Source of the DNA: Parabacteroides sp. AM08-6
GTDB taxonomy: Bacteria > Bacteroidota > Bacteroidia > Bacteroidales > Tannerellaceae
DNA: 64,000 nt
Assembly: GCF_003473295.1 (NCBI RefSeq)
Contig: NZ_QRMP01000004.1
Coordinates: forward strand, 3,308 to 67,307
Reading direction: 5' to 3'
The notes beneath the pieces were generated by a model. The model was not told the origin of the DNA, did not search any database, and saw only the letters and a program-made list of their open reading frames with translations. Positions 1 through 9,084 of this stretch are shown here, piece after piece (within the stretch, counting starts at the first letter, position 1; every line of letters begins with the position of its first letter). The translations under genes and the position numbers were made by a program.

Positions 1-374
1 TGGAGAAAGAGGCTTTAACTTGCATACAAGCTGTCCGTGACCGCCACGACGGTGCAAAACGCAATCCTTTCAGTGAACCGGAATGCGGACATCATTATGC
101 CCGTTCGATGGCAAGTTGGAGTGCTATTCTCGCTCTAAGCGGTTTTCAGTATTCGGGAGTAGAACAATCCATGTATATAACAGAACAACCGGGACGTTAT
201 TTCTGGAGTAACGGGTATGCGTGGGGAATTTGTACGGTTTCTCCTTCCGATGTTGTCATTGAAGTTCTGAAAGGTTCCTTAAATCTGAAAAAATTAAAAG
301 CCGGCAATAAAAAAGAGATTTCTTTGAAGAATATAACTATCGGGGAAGGGAATAGGCAAACTATTCAGTTATAA
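1..374 (+). CDS. GH116-like glycosidase (glucosylceramidase family), C-terminal end only
   Basis: The reading frame is open from base 3 and ends at the stop at 372-374, so the gene begins outside the window and only about 123 C-terminal residues are seen. The stretch with NPFSEPECGHHYARSMASW followed by ALSGFQYSG resembles the end of the (alpha/alpha)6 barrel of GH116 / DUF608 enzymes, the family of non-lysosomal glucosylceramidases and related beta-glucosidases. After that comes a short beta-rich tail. The catalytic residues lie upstream and cannot be checked. A long imperfect hairpin follows the stop. The internal ATG at 108 is not the start, because the frame upstream of it is open and conserved. 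The family call is moderately sure and the substrate is unknown. Confidence 0.65.
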   Translation, partial: EKEALTCIQAVRDRHDGAKRNPFSEPECGHHYARSMASWSAILALSGFQYSGVEQSMYITEQPGRYFWSNGYAWGICTVSPSDVVIEVLKGSLNLKKLKAGNKKEISLKNITIGEGNRQTIQL

Positions 375-378
375 AACA

Positions 379-451
379 AAAGAGAGCGTTACAAAAGTAC
401 TTTATTCCTGTACTTGGCAGAGGAATTAGGTACTTTTGCAACATGCTCTTT
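379..451. terminator. Long bidirectional hairpin between convergent genes
   Basis: The arms AAAGAGAGCGTTACAAAAGT and its near-complement ending in GCTCTTT pair over about 20 bases with small bulges. It lies between the end of the GH116-like gene and the end of gadC, which converge here, so it probably terminates both. Confidence 0.6.
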
Positions 452-479
452 AATCAAAAGTATATGTCAGAGTACGAAT

Positions 480-2045
480 TTACACTTTACCGGAAGTCGG
501 GGAAGAAGTACTTGTCGTACTACTTGTAGTCCCGCTTGTTGCAGATGCGGAAGAACCGGCAGTTGTTCCGGTGGTATCTGCCTGGACAGTTTGGGCTTCT
601 TCCCAGTGGAACGGTTCGAACTGCGTATTCGGATCTACCCATGTCGGTTTCTTGGATGCGTAAATGATAAACGGGGCAGCAACTACAATAATAGCACCGA
701 TAATCAATACGGCAAACCATACGGTATTATTTCCTGTCGAAATCTGGCTGGGCGGAATAAAGCTCAGAACAAATGCCAACAATGAACCACAGAAACCCAA
801 ACCGCCGATAAACCACATCAGGCCGTTTCCACTCTTACCGATACGGAACGGACGACCGGCTTTTTTCATGCGATAACGCAAAGCGATAGCACCGGAAAAC
901 ATCAGCATGTACATAATCAGATAAAGAATAACTGTCAGCTGCGACAAAATTTGATAGAAACTCTGAACGGAAGGCATTACCACGAACAATAAGCTCAGCA
1001 AAGTAACGGCCAGACCCTGTATCAAAAGAATGTTCTTCTGAACACCCAGCTTATTTGTTTTCTGGAAGAACGGAGGTAAATAACCGGCTTTACCTACGGC
1101 AAAAATACCTTTGGACGGACCGGCAACCCAAGTCAATACACCGGCCAATACACCGAATGCCAAAGCCACCGCAATAATCGGCGACAACCAGGAAGCATGA
1201 ATAAACTTAAAATAATTGTCGAAACCGACCAATAGGCTCTGTGTCAAGTTGATGTCTTTTTCCGGAATGATAACACCCAATGCGAATGTACCCAAAACAA
1301 AGATAATAACTGTAATAAGCGCACCGATAAATACGGCTTTCGGATAGTTTTTAGTAGGATTTTCCACATCTTTCACGTGAATACCGCCCATTTCCATACC
1401 GGCATAAAAAAGGAAGATGCTGGACGCCAGAACCAAATTATCGAACTTTGTAAAATCCGGGAAGAACTTACCATGGAAATCCATATTCGAATGTCCACCC
1501 ATAGAGAGATAGACAATCCCCAGAATAATCAGCAAAGCTGCTGGAACAATGGTTCCGACAATACCACCGACTTTTGCCACTTTACCGACCCAACTCAAGC
1601 CTTTCAAGGAAATAAAAGTGGCCAACCAGTAAATAATCAACACCACAACCAACGTGTACATCTTGTTTGAAGCCAATACCATATCATGTGCATCGTTCAT
1701 TCCGATAAATGCAATTGATACGGCACCAAAGGTCAATACGGTAGGATACCAGATTGTACTTTCAATCCATTGTACCCAAATGGCCAGAAAGCCCCATTTC
1801 TTACCGTAGGCCTCGCCTACCCACCGGAAGACTCCACCCTGTTTGTCCTGGAACATAGCGGCCAATTCCGCCGCAACCAGTGAAGTAGGAATCAGGAATA
1901 CAACCGCTGCAAACAAGTAATAAAAAGCCGAACTAAGCCCATATACGGCTTCGGCAGGCAGTCCGCGGAGTGAAACGACTGCCGTAACATTCATAATCGC
2001 AAGAGTAAAGACTCCAAGTTTTACTGCTTTTCCAATATTTGCCAT
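480..2045 (-). CDS. gadC: Glutamate:GABA antiporter (APC superfamily)
   Basis: A 521-residue polytopic membrane protein of the amino acid-polyamine-organocation superfamily. Hydrophobic segments run almost continuously from residue 10 to 470. The N-terminal region with SLRGLPAEAVYGLSSAFYYL and QGGVFRWVGEAYG is typical of GadC-like glutamate/GABA exchangers, which import glutamate and export the GABA made by decarboxylation, consuming a cytoplasmic proton. The C-terminal tail is rich in Thr and Ser (TSGTTSSTTSTSSPTSG) and looks disordered; in E. coli GadC a C-terminal plug closes the pore at neutral pH, but this tail shares no visible sequence with it. glsA and gadB lie 1-2 kb further on the same strand, which supports the assignment. 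A divergent channel gene starts 200 bases away. Confidence 0.85.
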   Translation of the reverse strand: MANIGKAVKLGVFTLAIMNVTAVVSLRGLPAEAVYGLSSAFYYLFAAVVFLIPTSLVAAELAAMFQDKQGGVFRWVGEAYGKKWGFLAIWVQWIESTIWYPTVLTFGAVSIAFIGMNDAHDMVLASNKMYTLVVVLIIYWLATFISLKGLSWVGKVAKVGGIVGTIVPAALLIILGIVYLSMGGHSNMDFHGKFFPDFTKFDNLVLASSIFLFYAGMEMGGIHVKDVENPTKNYPKAVFIGALITVIIFVLGTFALGVIIPEKDINLTQSLLVGFDNYFKFIHASWLSPIIAVALAFGVLAGVLTWVAGPSKGIFAVGKAGYLPPFFQKTNKLGVQKNILLIQGLAVTLLSLLFVVMPSVQSFYQILSQLTVILYLIMYMLMFSGAIALRYRMKKAGRPFRIGKSGNGLMWFIGGLGFCGSLLAFVLSFIPPSQISTGNNTVWFAVLIIGAIIVVAAPFIIYASKKPTWVDPNTQFEPFHWEEAQTVQADTTGTTAGSSASATSGTTSSTTSTSSPTSGKV

Positions 2046-2245
2046 GAATTTTACTATTAAAAAGTGAATTTTGTTTAGTTTAGTTTCGCTTCGATATGTC
2101 AGTATAACAACTGCTTATTGTGTTAGTTTGTCAACAAGATGTCAAACTTGGTTAATTAACAGATAGGTGTTAAAAACAAAATGTGTCACTTTGTTGTTTT
2201 TCAGCCTAAATAAAAATATGTCTAAACACCTAAATTTTAGAGATA

Positions 2246-2989
2246 ATGAAAACTGCATTCAGTGATTTCTTCTACGAGAAAAAAGGTATTTACGGAGTCT
2301 TACACATCATGATACTATTGCTTTCCCTTTTTCTCATTGTTGATATTTCTATTGACACTTTCAATAACATTCCATTTATTACGCAACCCTCTTACCTGAA
2401 AACGCAATTTTGGATTTGTATGTTCTTTATTACTGATTTCGTACTGGAGTTTTTCTTATCAAAACATAAAATACATTATTTACAAACACACTTAATCTTC
2501 CTGCTCGTTTCAATACCCTATCTTAATATTATCAATTATTACGGCTTCACTTTTTCACCGGAAGTAACCTATTTCCTCCGCTTTATTCCGTTGGTACGAA
2601 GCGGGTACGCACTGGCTATCGTGGTAGGTTGGCTAACATCCAATAAAGCTTCCGGTCTGTTCGTATCCTATCTGACAATGCTATTGGCTACTGTCTATTT
2701 TTCCAGCTTGATATTTTTCGTACTCGAACATAAAGTAAACCCGGAAGTACAAGGTTACAACGATGCCCTTTGGTGGGCCTTTATGGATGTGACAACCGTT
2801 GGTTCCAACGTATATGCCGTAACACCGACAGGGCGGATATTATCGGTTCTATTGGCAGCTTTGGGTATGATGATGTTCCCTATTTTTACAGTCTATGTCA
2901 CCAGCTTGGTACAAAATGCCAATAAAAAGAAAGAAGCTTTTTACGAACAGCAACAAAACACCATTACAAGAACACCAGAACAACCTTAA
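2246..2989 (+). CDS. Six-TM ion channel with a non-canonical pore filter, in the gad cluster
   Basis: A 247-residue protein with about six hydrophobic segments (roughly 17-38, 53-70, 81-98, 118-131, 137-161 and 198-222) and a re-entrant pore region between the last two. The pore reads WWAFMDVTTVGSNVY (176-190), so the position of the K+ filter TVGYGD holds TVGSNV (184-189). The overall plan is that of the voltage-gated-like potassium channel family, but there is no Arg/Lys-rich S4. The C-terminus is a short charged cytoplasmic tail with no RCK domain. It is transcribed away from gadC and converges with glsA. Its place inside the acid-resistance cluster suggests a role in charge or K+ balance during acid stress; that is inference. 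It is a confident channel by fold, but the selectivity is unknown. Confidence 0.72.
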   Translation: MKTAFSDFFYEKKGIYGVLHIMILLLSLFLIVDISIDTFNNIPFITQPSYLKTQFWICMFFITDFVLEFFLSKHKIHYLQTHLIFLLVSIPYLNIINYYGFTFSPEVTYFLRFIPLVRSGYALAIVVGWLTSNKASGLFVSYLTMLLATVYFSSLIFFVLEHKVNPEVQGYNDALWWAFMDVTTVGSNVYAVTPTGRILSVLLAALGMMMFPIFTVYVTSLVQNANKKKEAFYEQQQNTITRTPEQP

Positions 2990-2995
2990 AGCAAA

Positions 2996-3036
2996 CGTGC
3001 CTCCCTACACTTTGTTGTACAAAGCCGGGAGACACG
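2996..3036. terminator. Bidirectional terminator hairpin
   Basis: The outer arms CGTGCCTCCC and GGGAGACACG pair with one mismatch, and an inner CTTTG/CAAAG pair sits in the loop. It lies between the convergent channel and glutaminase genes. Confidence 0.6.
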
Positions 3037-3058
3037 CCAACTAAAAGAATAAACCGTT

Positions 3059-4024
3059 TTATTCGGTGATCGTAAACCGGTCACTTCCAAAAATGGACAG
3101 ACCCAGTTTATTCATTATATACTTAATTGCCAACTGAGCTTTTACCGAATTACCGGCACTATCGATAGGAGGAGCAAAGGCTGAAATACCGAACAAGCCT
3201 GGCATAATCCCCATGACACCACCGCCGACACCGGTCTTTGCAGGGATACCTGATGTGTACAACCAGTCACCTGTATGTTCATAGAAACCGACAGTAGCTA
3301 CCAAAGAAGTGATTTTCGGAGATAATTCCGCATCAAACACTTGCTTTTTAGTCAACGGATTCATTCCTTTATTAGCAACTGTAGCAGCCGCAACAGACAG
3401 TTGTTGGGCAGTAATGCCTAATGAACATTGACGAGTATACAGGTCGAGCGACATATCCGGGTCATCATAAATACGATTATAATTTTTCAATAACCAAGCA
3501 ATAGAGCGGTTGTTGAAATTTGTAGCCGATTCGGATTTGTACAATTCGTCTATCAGTTGAGGGGCACTGCCACACAACTCAGTAATATTCTGCACGATAG
3601 CATCCCATTTCTTATCCGCATCTCCTATTGGTTGTACCATACTACAAGCAGTAATAGCACCGGCATTTACCAACGGAGTAGACGGATGGTCCTTTTCCAA
3701 CAGGATAGCCATAATCGAGTTGAAAGGCAGACCGGTAGCATCAGCTCCAATCATCTCAAGCAACTTTTGTGCACCATACTGGCGAAGGGCCAAAATAGCA
3801 GTATGCACCTTTGAAACGGATTCGATACCGAAACGGTAATCATAATCACCCAGTGTAATAGTCTTACCATCCAATAAGCAAATACTTATACCGAACAGAT
3901 TTTTATCGATATTAGCCAAATAAGGAATATAATCCGCATTTTTCCCATCTGTATTCGTTTTGAATGTCTCGTAAGCTTCCTGGGCTATTTCTTTTATTTG
4001 TGAAACGGAAATCGTTTTATTCAT
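3059..4024 (-). CDS. glsA: Glutaminase A
   Basis: A 321-residue serine-dependent beta-lactamase-fold glutaminase, which hydrolyses glutamine to glutamate and ammonia. The catalytic SxxK motif is seen as S69-V-S-K72 in GIESVSKVHTAI, followed by the family motifs LVNAGAI, QCSLGITA and SGIPAKTGVGGG. The length is close to the roughly 310 of E. coli YbaS/YneH. It lies downstream of gadB on the same strand, separated by a hairpin. Glutamine-derived glutamate feeds the decarboxylase, and the ammonia released also takes up protons, so it fits a glutamine/glutamate acid-resistance system. The start ATG at 4024 gives the full N-terminal domain and no signal peptide. Confidence 0.93.
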   Translation of the reverse strand: MNKTISVSQIKEIAQEAYETFKTNTDGKNADYIPYLANIDKNLFGISICLLDGKTITLGDYDYRFGIESVSKVHTAILALRQYGAQKLLEMIGADATGLPFNSIMAILLEKDHPSTPLVNAGAITACSMVQPIGDADKKWDAIVQNITELCGSAPQLIDELYKSESATNFNNRSIAWLLKNYNRIYDDPDMSLDLYTRQCSLGITAQQLSVAAATVANKGMNPLTKKQVFDAELSPKITSLVATVGFYEHTGDWLYTSGIPAKTGVGGGVMGIMPGLFGISAFAPPIDSAGNSVKAQLAIKYIMNKLGLSIFGSDRFTITE

Positions 4025-4062
4025 AAATTATATTATTAATGCTTTTTATGACTCTGAATAAA

Positions 4063-4097
4063 AGAGTCCTCAGCCCACCAGGTGCTGAGGATACTCT
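4063..4097 (-). terminator. Hairpin with T-run between gadB and glsA
   Basis: Read on the minus strand, AGAGTATCCTCAGC pairs with GCTGAGGACTCT (a 2-base bulge, 9-base loop) and is followed by TTTTATT. Because gadB lies upstream and glsA downstream on the same strand, this could partly terminate transcription and lower glsA relative to gadB, or glsA may have its own promoter. Confidence 0.6.
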
Positions 4098-4121
4098 TGA
4101 GTATATATATAGCCAACAGAA

Positions 4122-5558
4122 TTACTTTTTGCAAGACACACCTGTATGAGTAAACACAGAACCTTTTACTTCCAGATTCTTGTCTTGTGCAATACGTGTA
4201 GGAGTAGGATATTCCAATTTTTCCAGTTCTGTTATAGCAGCATTGATATCGTTCAGTAGCATATCGGCCATATCACGGCTAAATCCCTGACGGGCAACAA
4301 TACGCATAACTACATAACTTTCAAGATTGTTAGGCAAGGTGTAAGCCGGAACCATCCAACCGCTTTGTTTCAATTTATCTTGCAAATCGTACAAAGTCCA
4401 TTTTGCCTGCTTTGCATAATCCGGTTTCAGATACCAGATAAACAGAGGGTTCACTACTTCATTGCTGTAATTTACAAACGGAGCCATTTTGCCGATTTCA
4501 TCATGCAAATATTGAGTAATCTCCATACTGTTTTGCTGAATAGCCTTGTATCCTTCAAAGCCAAGACGGATAAACTGGTAATACTGTCCGAGAATTTGTG
4601 CGGCAGGACGAGAGAAATTCAAGCCAACCTGCGTAATATTAGCACCCAGATAATTTACACTGAAAGACATAGAGTCGGGCAAATAAGATTTATCTTTCCA
4701 TACTACCCAGCCTAATCCCGGGTAAACCAAACCGAACTTATGTCCGGAAGTACTGATGGAAAGTACCCATTTCAGACGGAAATCCCACTTCAATTCCGGT
4801 TTCAGGAACGGAAGAATAAAACCGCCGGAAGCAGCATCCACGTGAATAGGAATGTCATATCCGGTTTTTGCATTATAAGCATCAAGAGCTTTATCCAATG
4901 CTTCAACATCATCATTCAGCCCTGTCCATGTAACCCCTTGGATAGGAACGATACAAATCGTATTTTCATCACACATTTTCAATGCTTCTTCCGGGTCAAG
5001 AGTAGTCTTGTCCAAGGTCAGAGAAACCTGACGCATCTCAATCTGCCAAAGCTGGGCAAACTTTTCCCATACAACCTGGAAACCGGTAGAGATAATGAAA
5101 TTAGGTTTATCTACAGGCTTACCGGCGGCCAATCTCTTTTTACGCCAACGCAGCCATGCTGCAACACCACCCAGCATACATGCTTCGGACGAACCGATAG
5201 CTAACGCACCGGCTTTCCATTTTGCCTGCTCGGGGGTATTCCACAAATTAGCCACAATGTTAATACATTTAGCATTCATAACGGCAATACGCGGATACTC
5301 TGTTTCATCAATGTAGTTGATACTAATTGCCTCATTCATCAGCTTAGTTGCATAATCATCCATGTAAGTGGTCACAAATGTTGCCAGGTTCAGACGGGGC
5401 TGAGTCTGTGCATACGTTTCATCTTTTACCATCTGATAAGCAATTTCCGGAGTTGTAGGTCCATCAGGAATTTTGTCTACCGGAGAGGCTTGCAACATCT
5501 TTTCCGAGCCAAAAATCGCTGTTTTGGCATCACCTTTTCTAAAATTAGAATCTTCCAT
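4122..5558 (-). CDS. gadB: Glutamate decarboxylase
   Basis: A 478-residue PLP-dependent group II decarboxylase that converts glutamate to GABA and CO2. Visible motifs are HVDAASGG (239-246), which holds the PLP-binding Asp, and SGHKFGLVYPGLGWVVW with the Schiff-base Lys at 274. The length is close to E. coli GadB (466). I chose the ATG at 5558: it begins MEDSNFRKGDAK, like the family N-terminus, and has an A-rich AAAAAAGA ribosome site just before it. The frame is open 150 bases further upstream, but that extension is AT-rich, non-conserved in character and overlaps the inverted repeats of the leader. With gadC, glsA and the channel it forms the acid-resistance cluster. Confidence 0.93.
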   Translation of the reverse strand: MEDSNFRKGDAKTAIFGSEKMLQASPVDKIPDGPTTPEIAYQMVKDETYAQTQPRLNLATFVTTYMDDYATKLMNEAISINYIDETEYPRIAVMNAKCINIVANLWNTPEQAKWKAGALAIGSSEACMLGGVAAWLRWRKKRLAAGKPVDKPNFIISTGFQVVWEKFAQLWQIEMRQVSLTLDKTTLDPEEALKMCDENTICIVPIQGVTWTGLNDDVEALDKALDAYNAKTGYDIPIHVDAASGGFILPFLKPELKWDFRLKWVLSISTSGHKFGLVYPGLGWVVWKDKSYLPDSMSFSVNYLGANITQVGLNFSRPAAQILGQYYQFIRLGFEGYKAIQQNSMEITQYLHDEIGKMAPFVNYSNEVVNPLFIWYLKPDYAKQAKWTLYDLQDKLKQSGWMVPAYTLPNNLESYVVMRIVARQGFSRDMADMLLNDINAAITELEKLEYPTPTRIAQDKNLEVKGSVFTHTGVSCKK

Positions 5559-5589
5559 GTCTTTTTTGTTTTTAATTATTAATGGCGTT

Positions 5590-5650
5590 ATCGACATATT
5601 TCGGTCGATTGTATGGCAAAAACAGCTACTATTCGCAATTGTTCTGCGAA
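5590..5650 (-). promoter_or_regulatory. Two perfect inverted repeats in the gadB upstream region
   Basis: ATCGAC/GTCGAT (5590-5609, 8-base spacer) and TTCGCA/TGCGAA (5632-5650, 7-base spacer) lie 32-92 bases upstream of the chosen gadB start. They could be operators or leader hairpins. I did not find a clear TAnnTTTG promoter element for gadB here. Confidence 0.35.
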
Positions 5651-5847
5651 TTTGGTTAAACATGCAATATTTGGGGTTTATTAAAATAATGTTATAAAAG
5701 AGTGCCAAAAACTACGCGTATTTTAACCTAAAAGCCAAATGTTAATACATTTTAGAAGTATATAAGACGAAAAAGTGAACATTTGTTATTCAGTATTGTT
5801 TCAGTACAATAAATCGCTCATTAGCGCATTCACAAAACTAAACGATT

Positions 5848-7086
5848 ATGCGAATACAGACCGGACAGGGGACAATTCCCCTTATTACATTAATAGGTAT
5901 ATGGTCAATATCAGCTCTGAATGCATTGCCTGGTCTGGCCGTCTCTCCCATTCTGGGAAAATTATCCCTGATTTTCCCAACTTCGACGGAACTGGACATA
6001 CAGATGCTTTCCTCTCTTCCTTCACTGCTGATTATCCCTTTTATCATCTTATCCGGTAAACTGACGGAGAAGATTAATAATATATATCTGTTACAAATCG
6101 GACTGGTCATATTCTCACTCAGTGGTATTTTATATTTACTTTCCACAAAGATGTGGCAACTGATTGTCGTCAGCGCCTTATTGGGTATTGGTTCCGGACT
6201 GATTGTTCCCTTATCGACAGGGCTTATCTCACGATTTTTCACCGGTTCATACCGTACCAAACAATTCGGCTTCAGTTCTGCAATTACAAATGTTACGTTA
6301 GTACTGGCAACCATATTGACCGGTTATCTGGCTGAAATAAACTGGCATCTCCCCTTTCTTGTTTATTTATTCCCATTAATATCAATCGTTCTTTCCTTCT
6401 ATTTGAAAAAGAATATTTCTCCTTACCCGGCCGGAGCCGAACTTAAAAACAATAAAGCCGGAAATGCTCAGACTGCCCACAGTAGCTCTTTTGGAAAATT
6501 CGGTATCCAAATCAAACATTTAATGCAGATAATGGCTTTTTACGGACTTGCTACTTATCTGGTTATTATTGTCAGTTTCAACCTGCCTTTCCTTATGAAG
6601 GAGTATCATTTTACCAGCGGTAATTCCGGTATCATGATTTCTTTGTTCTTCTTGGCAATTATGGCTCCCGGATTTATTCTAAACCAGATTGTAACTTATT
6701 TCGGCAGCAAAACCAAGTTTTACAGCCTCCTTTCCATAGCTGCCGGCATGGCACTGATACTGGTTTCCCGCACCGAATGGTTAATCGGGCTGGGATGTAT
6801 CTTTGCCGGTTTCGGCTACGGCATCATTCAGCCCATTGCTTACGATAAAACAACCCGGACGGCTATTCCGGAAAAAATAACATTGGCATTGGCTTTTGTC
6901 ATGTCCATGAATTATCTGGCAATCTTATTATGTCCTTTCATTATCAATGTATTCAAGGACTTGTTTCATATCGAAACACAACAATTCGCTTTCATATTCA
7001 ATATGATTATTGCTCTGATTGCAGCGGCTTGGGCCTATCTGAAACAAGAATCTTTCCTGTTTAACGACAGCTTTAAATCCACATAA
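5848..7086 (+). CDS. MFS transporter
   Basis: A 412-residue protein with about 12 hydrophobic segments in two groups of six, separated by a hydrophilic loop near residue 190-220 (SPYPAGAELKNNKAG). This is the plan of the major facilitator superfamily. The first segment has no charged leader and begins at MRIQTGQGTIPLITLIGIWS. No substrate-specific motif is evident. It is followed 18 bases later by an EamA-type transporter, so the two may be co-transcribed. It is divergent from gadB. Confidence 0.8.
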   Translation: MRIQTGQGTIPLITLIGIWSISALNALPGLAVSPILGKLSLIFPTSTELDIQMLSSLPSLLIIPFIILSGKLTEKINNIYLLQIGLVIFSLSGILYLLSTKMWQLIVVSALLGIGSGLIVPLSTGLISRFFTGSYRTKQFGFSSAITNVTLVLATILTGYLAEINWHLPFLVYLFPLISIVLSFYLKKNISPYPAGAELKNNKAGNAQTAHSSSFGKFGIQIKHLMQIMAFYGLATYLVIIVSFNLPFLMKEYHFTSGNSGIMISLFFLAIMAPGFILNQIVTYFGSKTKFYSLLSIAAGMALILVSRTEWLIGLGCIFAGFGYGIIQPIAYDKTTRTAIPEKITLALAFVMSMNYLAILLCPFIINVFKDLFHIETQQFAFIFNMIIALIAAAWAYLKQESFLFNDSFKST

Positions 7087-7104
7087 TATAAAAAACAATG
7101 AAGT

Positions 7105-8007
7105 ATGAAGAATAAAATTACAGAAGCCAACATCTGCATGATTATCTCCAAAACCCTGAGCGGTCTGAACATGAATGCACTCAAGTATCTGTTGCCCGTA
7201 TGGATAACTCCACTTTCAGGTGCCACATTACGATGTGTTTTCGCCGCAATCGCATTCTGGATTATCGGGATATTCACCAAACCGGAAACATCCACCGCAA
7301 AAGAAAAAGTATATCTTTTCCTATTGGGGGCACTCGGCATCTATGGTTTTATGTTCTTTTACTTGATTGGATTAAGTAAGACGACGCCTGTATCCAGTTC
7401 CATCTTCAGCAGTCTCGAACCCATTTGGGTATTCATTCTGGCCGTAGTATTCTTCAAAGAAAAAATTACCGGCATGAAAATTACCGGTATCCTGATAGGT
7501 TTGGGAGGCGCTTTGCTTTGTATTCTTACACAAAAAAGCGATGACTTGGCGGCAGATGCCTTTACAGGAAACGTGCTTTGTTTGATGAGTTCGTTTGCCT
7601 ATGCCATTTATCTGGTTATCAGCAACCGCATATTAAGTAAAGTCGGAATAATGACTATGTTGAAATATACATTCACCGGGGCCGCCTTTTCGGCCCTCAT
7701 CGTGTCGGCCTTTACAGGATTTGATGCTCGTGTATTTACGCTACCGTTACATTGGACACCTTTCCTTATCCTGATGTTCGTTTTGATTTTCCCTACGGTC
7801 ATCAGTTATCTGCTGGTACCTATCGGATTGAAATATTTAAGCACTACGCTGGTTGCCATCTATGGATACCTTATTTTGATTGTCGCCACCATCGTATCCT
7901 TATCCATCGGTCAGGATCGCTTTAGCTGGACACAACTATTCGCTATCCTATTGATATGTTCCAGTGTCTACTTTGTTGAAATAGCTGAAAGTAAAGAGAA
8001 AATATAA
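7105..8007 (+). CDS. EamA/DMT-family transporter
   Basis: A 300-residue inner-membrane protein with about ten hydrophobic segments arranged as two repeats of five, as in drug/metabolite transporters of the EamA (RhaT-like) family. Typical patches are TTPVSSSIFSSLEPIWVFIL and GALLCILTQKS in the first half and TVISYLLVPIGLKYLSTTLV in the second. It is tandem with the MFS gene. The substrate cannot be told from the sequence. Confidence 0.85.
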   Translation: MKNKITEANICMIISKTLSGLNMNALKYLLPVWITPLSGATLRCVFAAIAFWIIGIFTKPETSTAKEKVYLFLLGALGIYGFMFFYLIGLSKTTPVSSSIFSSLEPIWVFILAVVFFKEKITGMKITGILIGLGGALLCILTQKSDDLAADAFTGNVLCLMSSFAYAIYLVISNRILSKVGIMTMLKYTFTGAAFSALIVSAFTGFDARVFTLPLHWTPFLILMFVLIFPTVISYLLVPIGLKYLSTTLVAIYGYLILIVATIVSLSIGQDRFSWTQLFAILLICSSVYFVEIAESKEKI

Positions 8008-8126
8008 ATTTTTTCTTTTTCTTTGTAACAACTTTGTTTTCGTTTCCGTCTACTTTATGAACGCCTTTCAAAAGCGCGCAGAAAGGCAGATATAAACGGA
8101 ATCAATAACGATTAATACATTTGGGA

Positions 8127-8576
8127 ATGAAAAAATACATTGCAATTTTGGTTTTAATTTTAACCTGTCAGGCTATATACAGCCAGAACATAGACAAACT
8201 ATTCAACGAGTTTGCCAAAAAAGAAAATGTCACACGCGTCAGCATCGGTCCGATAATCATGAAACTGAGTAGTATATTCACCGAAACAATGGGTGTTAAC
8301 GGCATTGAAGTTTTAGATTTCGATGATTGCAGCAAGGACGTGAAAGAAAACCTTCGGACAGCCATCCGCAAACTTAAAGACGACCGGTTCGAAACCATGA
8401 TTACTTCCAATGAAGACAATAATCATGTAAAAGTTATGGTCCGCATCGACAAAAAAATGATTCGGGAATTGGTTATTTTTTGTACCGGTGAAGATAATGC
8501 GCTTATCCGTATCAAAGGTAAAATCAAACCTTCGGATTTGGAACAAGTGGTAAAGGAACATAAAAATGGACATTAA
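8127..8576 (+). CDS. DUF4252 secreted protein, first of a sigma-factor cassette
   Basis: A 149-residue protein with a signal peptide (MKKYIAILVLILTCQAIYSQ) followed by a DUF4252-type domain, recognisable by DKLFNEFAKKENVTRVSIG. I use the ATG at 8127 rather than the TTG two codons earlier. The stop overlaps the sigma-factor start by 11 bases, so the genes are translationally linked. A related DUF4252 gene closes the cassette. The molecular function of DUF4252 is unknown; the secretion signal and the link to an ECF sigma factor suggest an envelope-stress or sensing role. Inference only. Confidence 0.8.
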   Translation: MKKYIAILVLILTCQAIYSQNIDKLFNEFAKKENVTRVSIGPIIMKLSSIFTETMGVNGIEVLDFDDCSKDVKENLRTAIRKLKDDRFETMITSNEDNNHVKVMVRIDKKMIRELVIFCTGEDNALIRIKGKIKPSDLEQVVKEHKNGH

Positions 8577-9084
8577 TAGCTTCAAACGGCTATTTCTTCC
8601 GCTCCATCCCAAACTCTTCAGGATTGCCTGGGCTTTGGTTGAAAACAAAGCCGATGCCGAAGATATACTTCAGGATGCTTATTATAAATTATGGAGCCGG
8701 AGGGAAGAACTGATAGACGTTCAAAATCCGGAAGCTTTCTGCGTCACATTAGTCAAAAACCTTTGTCTCGACTATCTTCGCTCTGCACATGCCAATAGGC
8801 ACGAAGAAGAAATAACGGAAGTCGTAACACTCGCCGCAGACAGTTCACCGGAAAAGGAGCTGGAGGCAACCGATAAATTACAGCTGATATGCCGCCTCAT
8901 CAACCGACTACCGGATAATCAGCGGCAAGTGATGAAGTTACGAGGCATAAATGACTGTTCAATCGAAGAAATAGAAGAGATAACCGGTCTCAGCGCCGTA
9001 AACATACGGGTGCTTCTCTCCCGGGCACGAAAAATAATACGGGAACAAGTTAATAAACTTTATATATACGAACATGAACGATAA
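8566..9084 (+). CDS. ECF RNA polymerase sigma factor
   Basis: A 172-residue sigma-70 family protein with only regions 2 and 4. Region 2 is seen in LHPKLFRIAWALVENKADAE and DILQDAYYKLW near residues 10-45, and region 4 in RLPDNQRQVMKLRGINDCSI with the helix-turn-helix ending GLSAVNIRVLLSRARKIIRE. It overlaps both neighbours (11 bases each side), which ties its expression to the upstream DUF4252 gene and the downstream putative anti-sigma. No SusC/SusD pair is adjacent, so this is not the usual glycan-sensing ECF arrangement. Confidence 0.92.
   Translation: MDINSFKRLFLPLHPKLFRIAWALVENKADAEDILQDAYYKLWSRREELIDVQNPEAFCVTLVKNLCLDYLRSAHANRHEEEITEVVTLAADSSPEKELEATDKLQLICRLINRLPDNQRQVMKLRGINDCSIEEIEEITGLSAVNIRVLLSRARKIIREQVNKLYIYEHER

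Noticed and set aside
5559..5708. N-terminal extension of gadB by 50 residues
   Set aside because: It has no similarity in character to glutamate decarboxylases, covers the inverted repeats, and the ATG at 5558 has a ribosome site and the family N-terminus.
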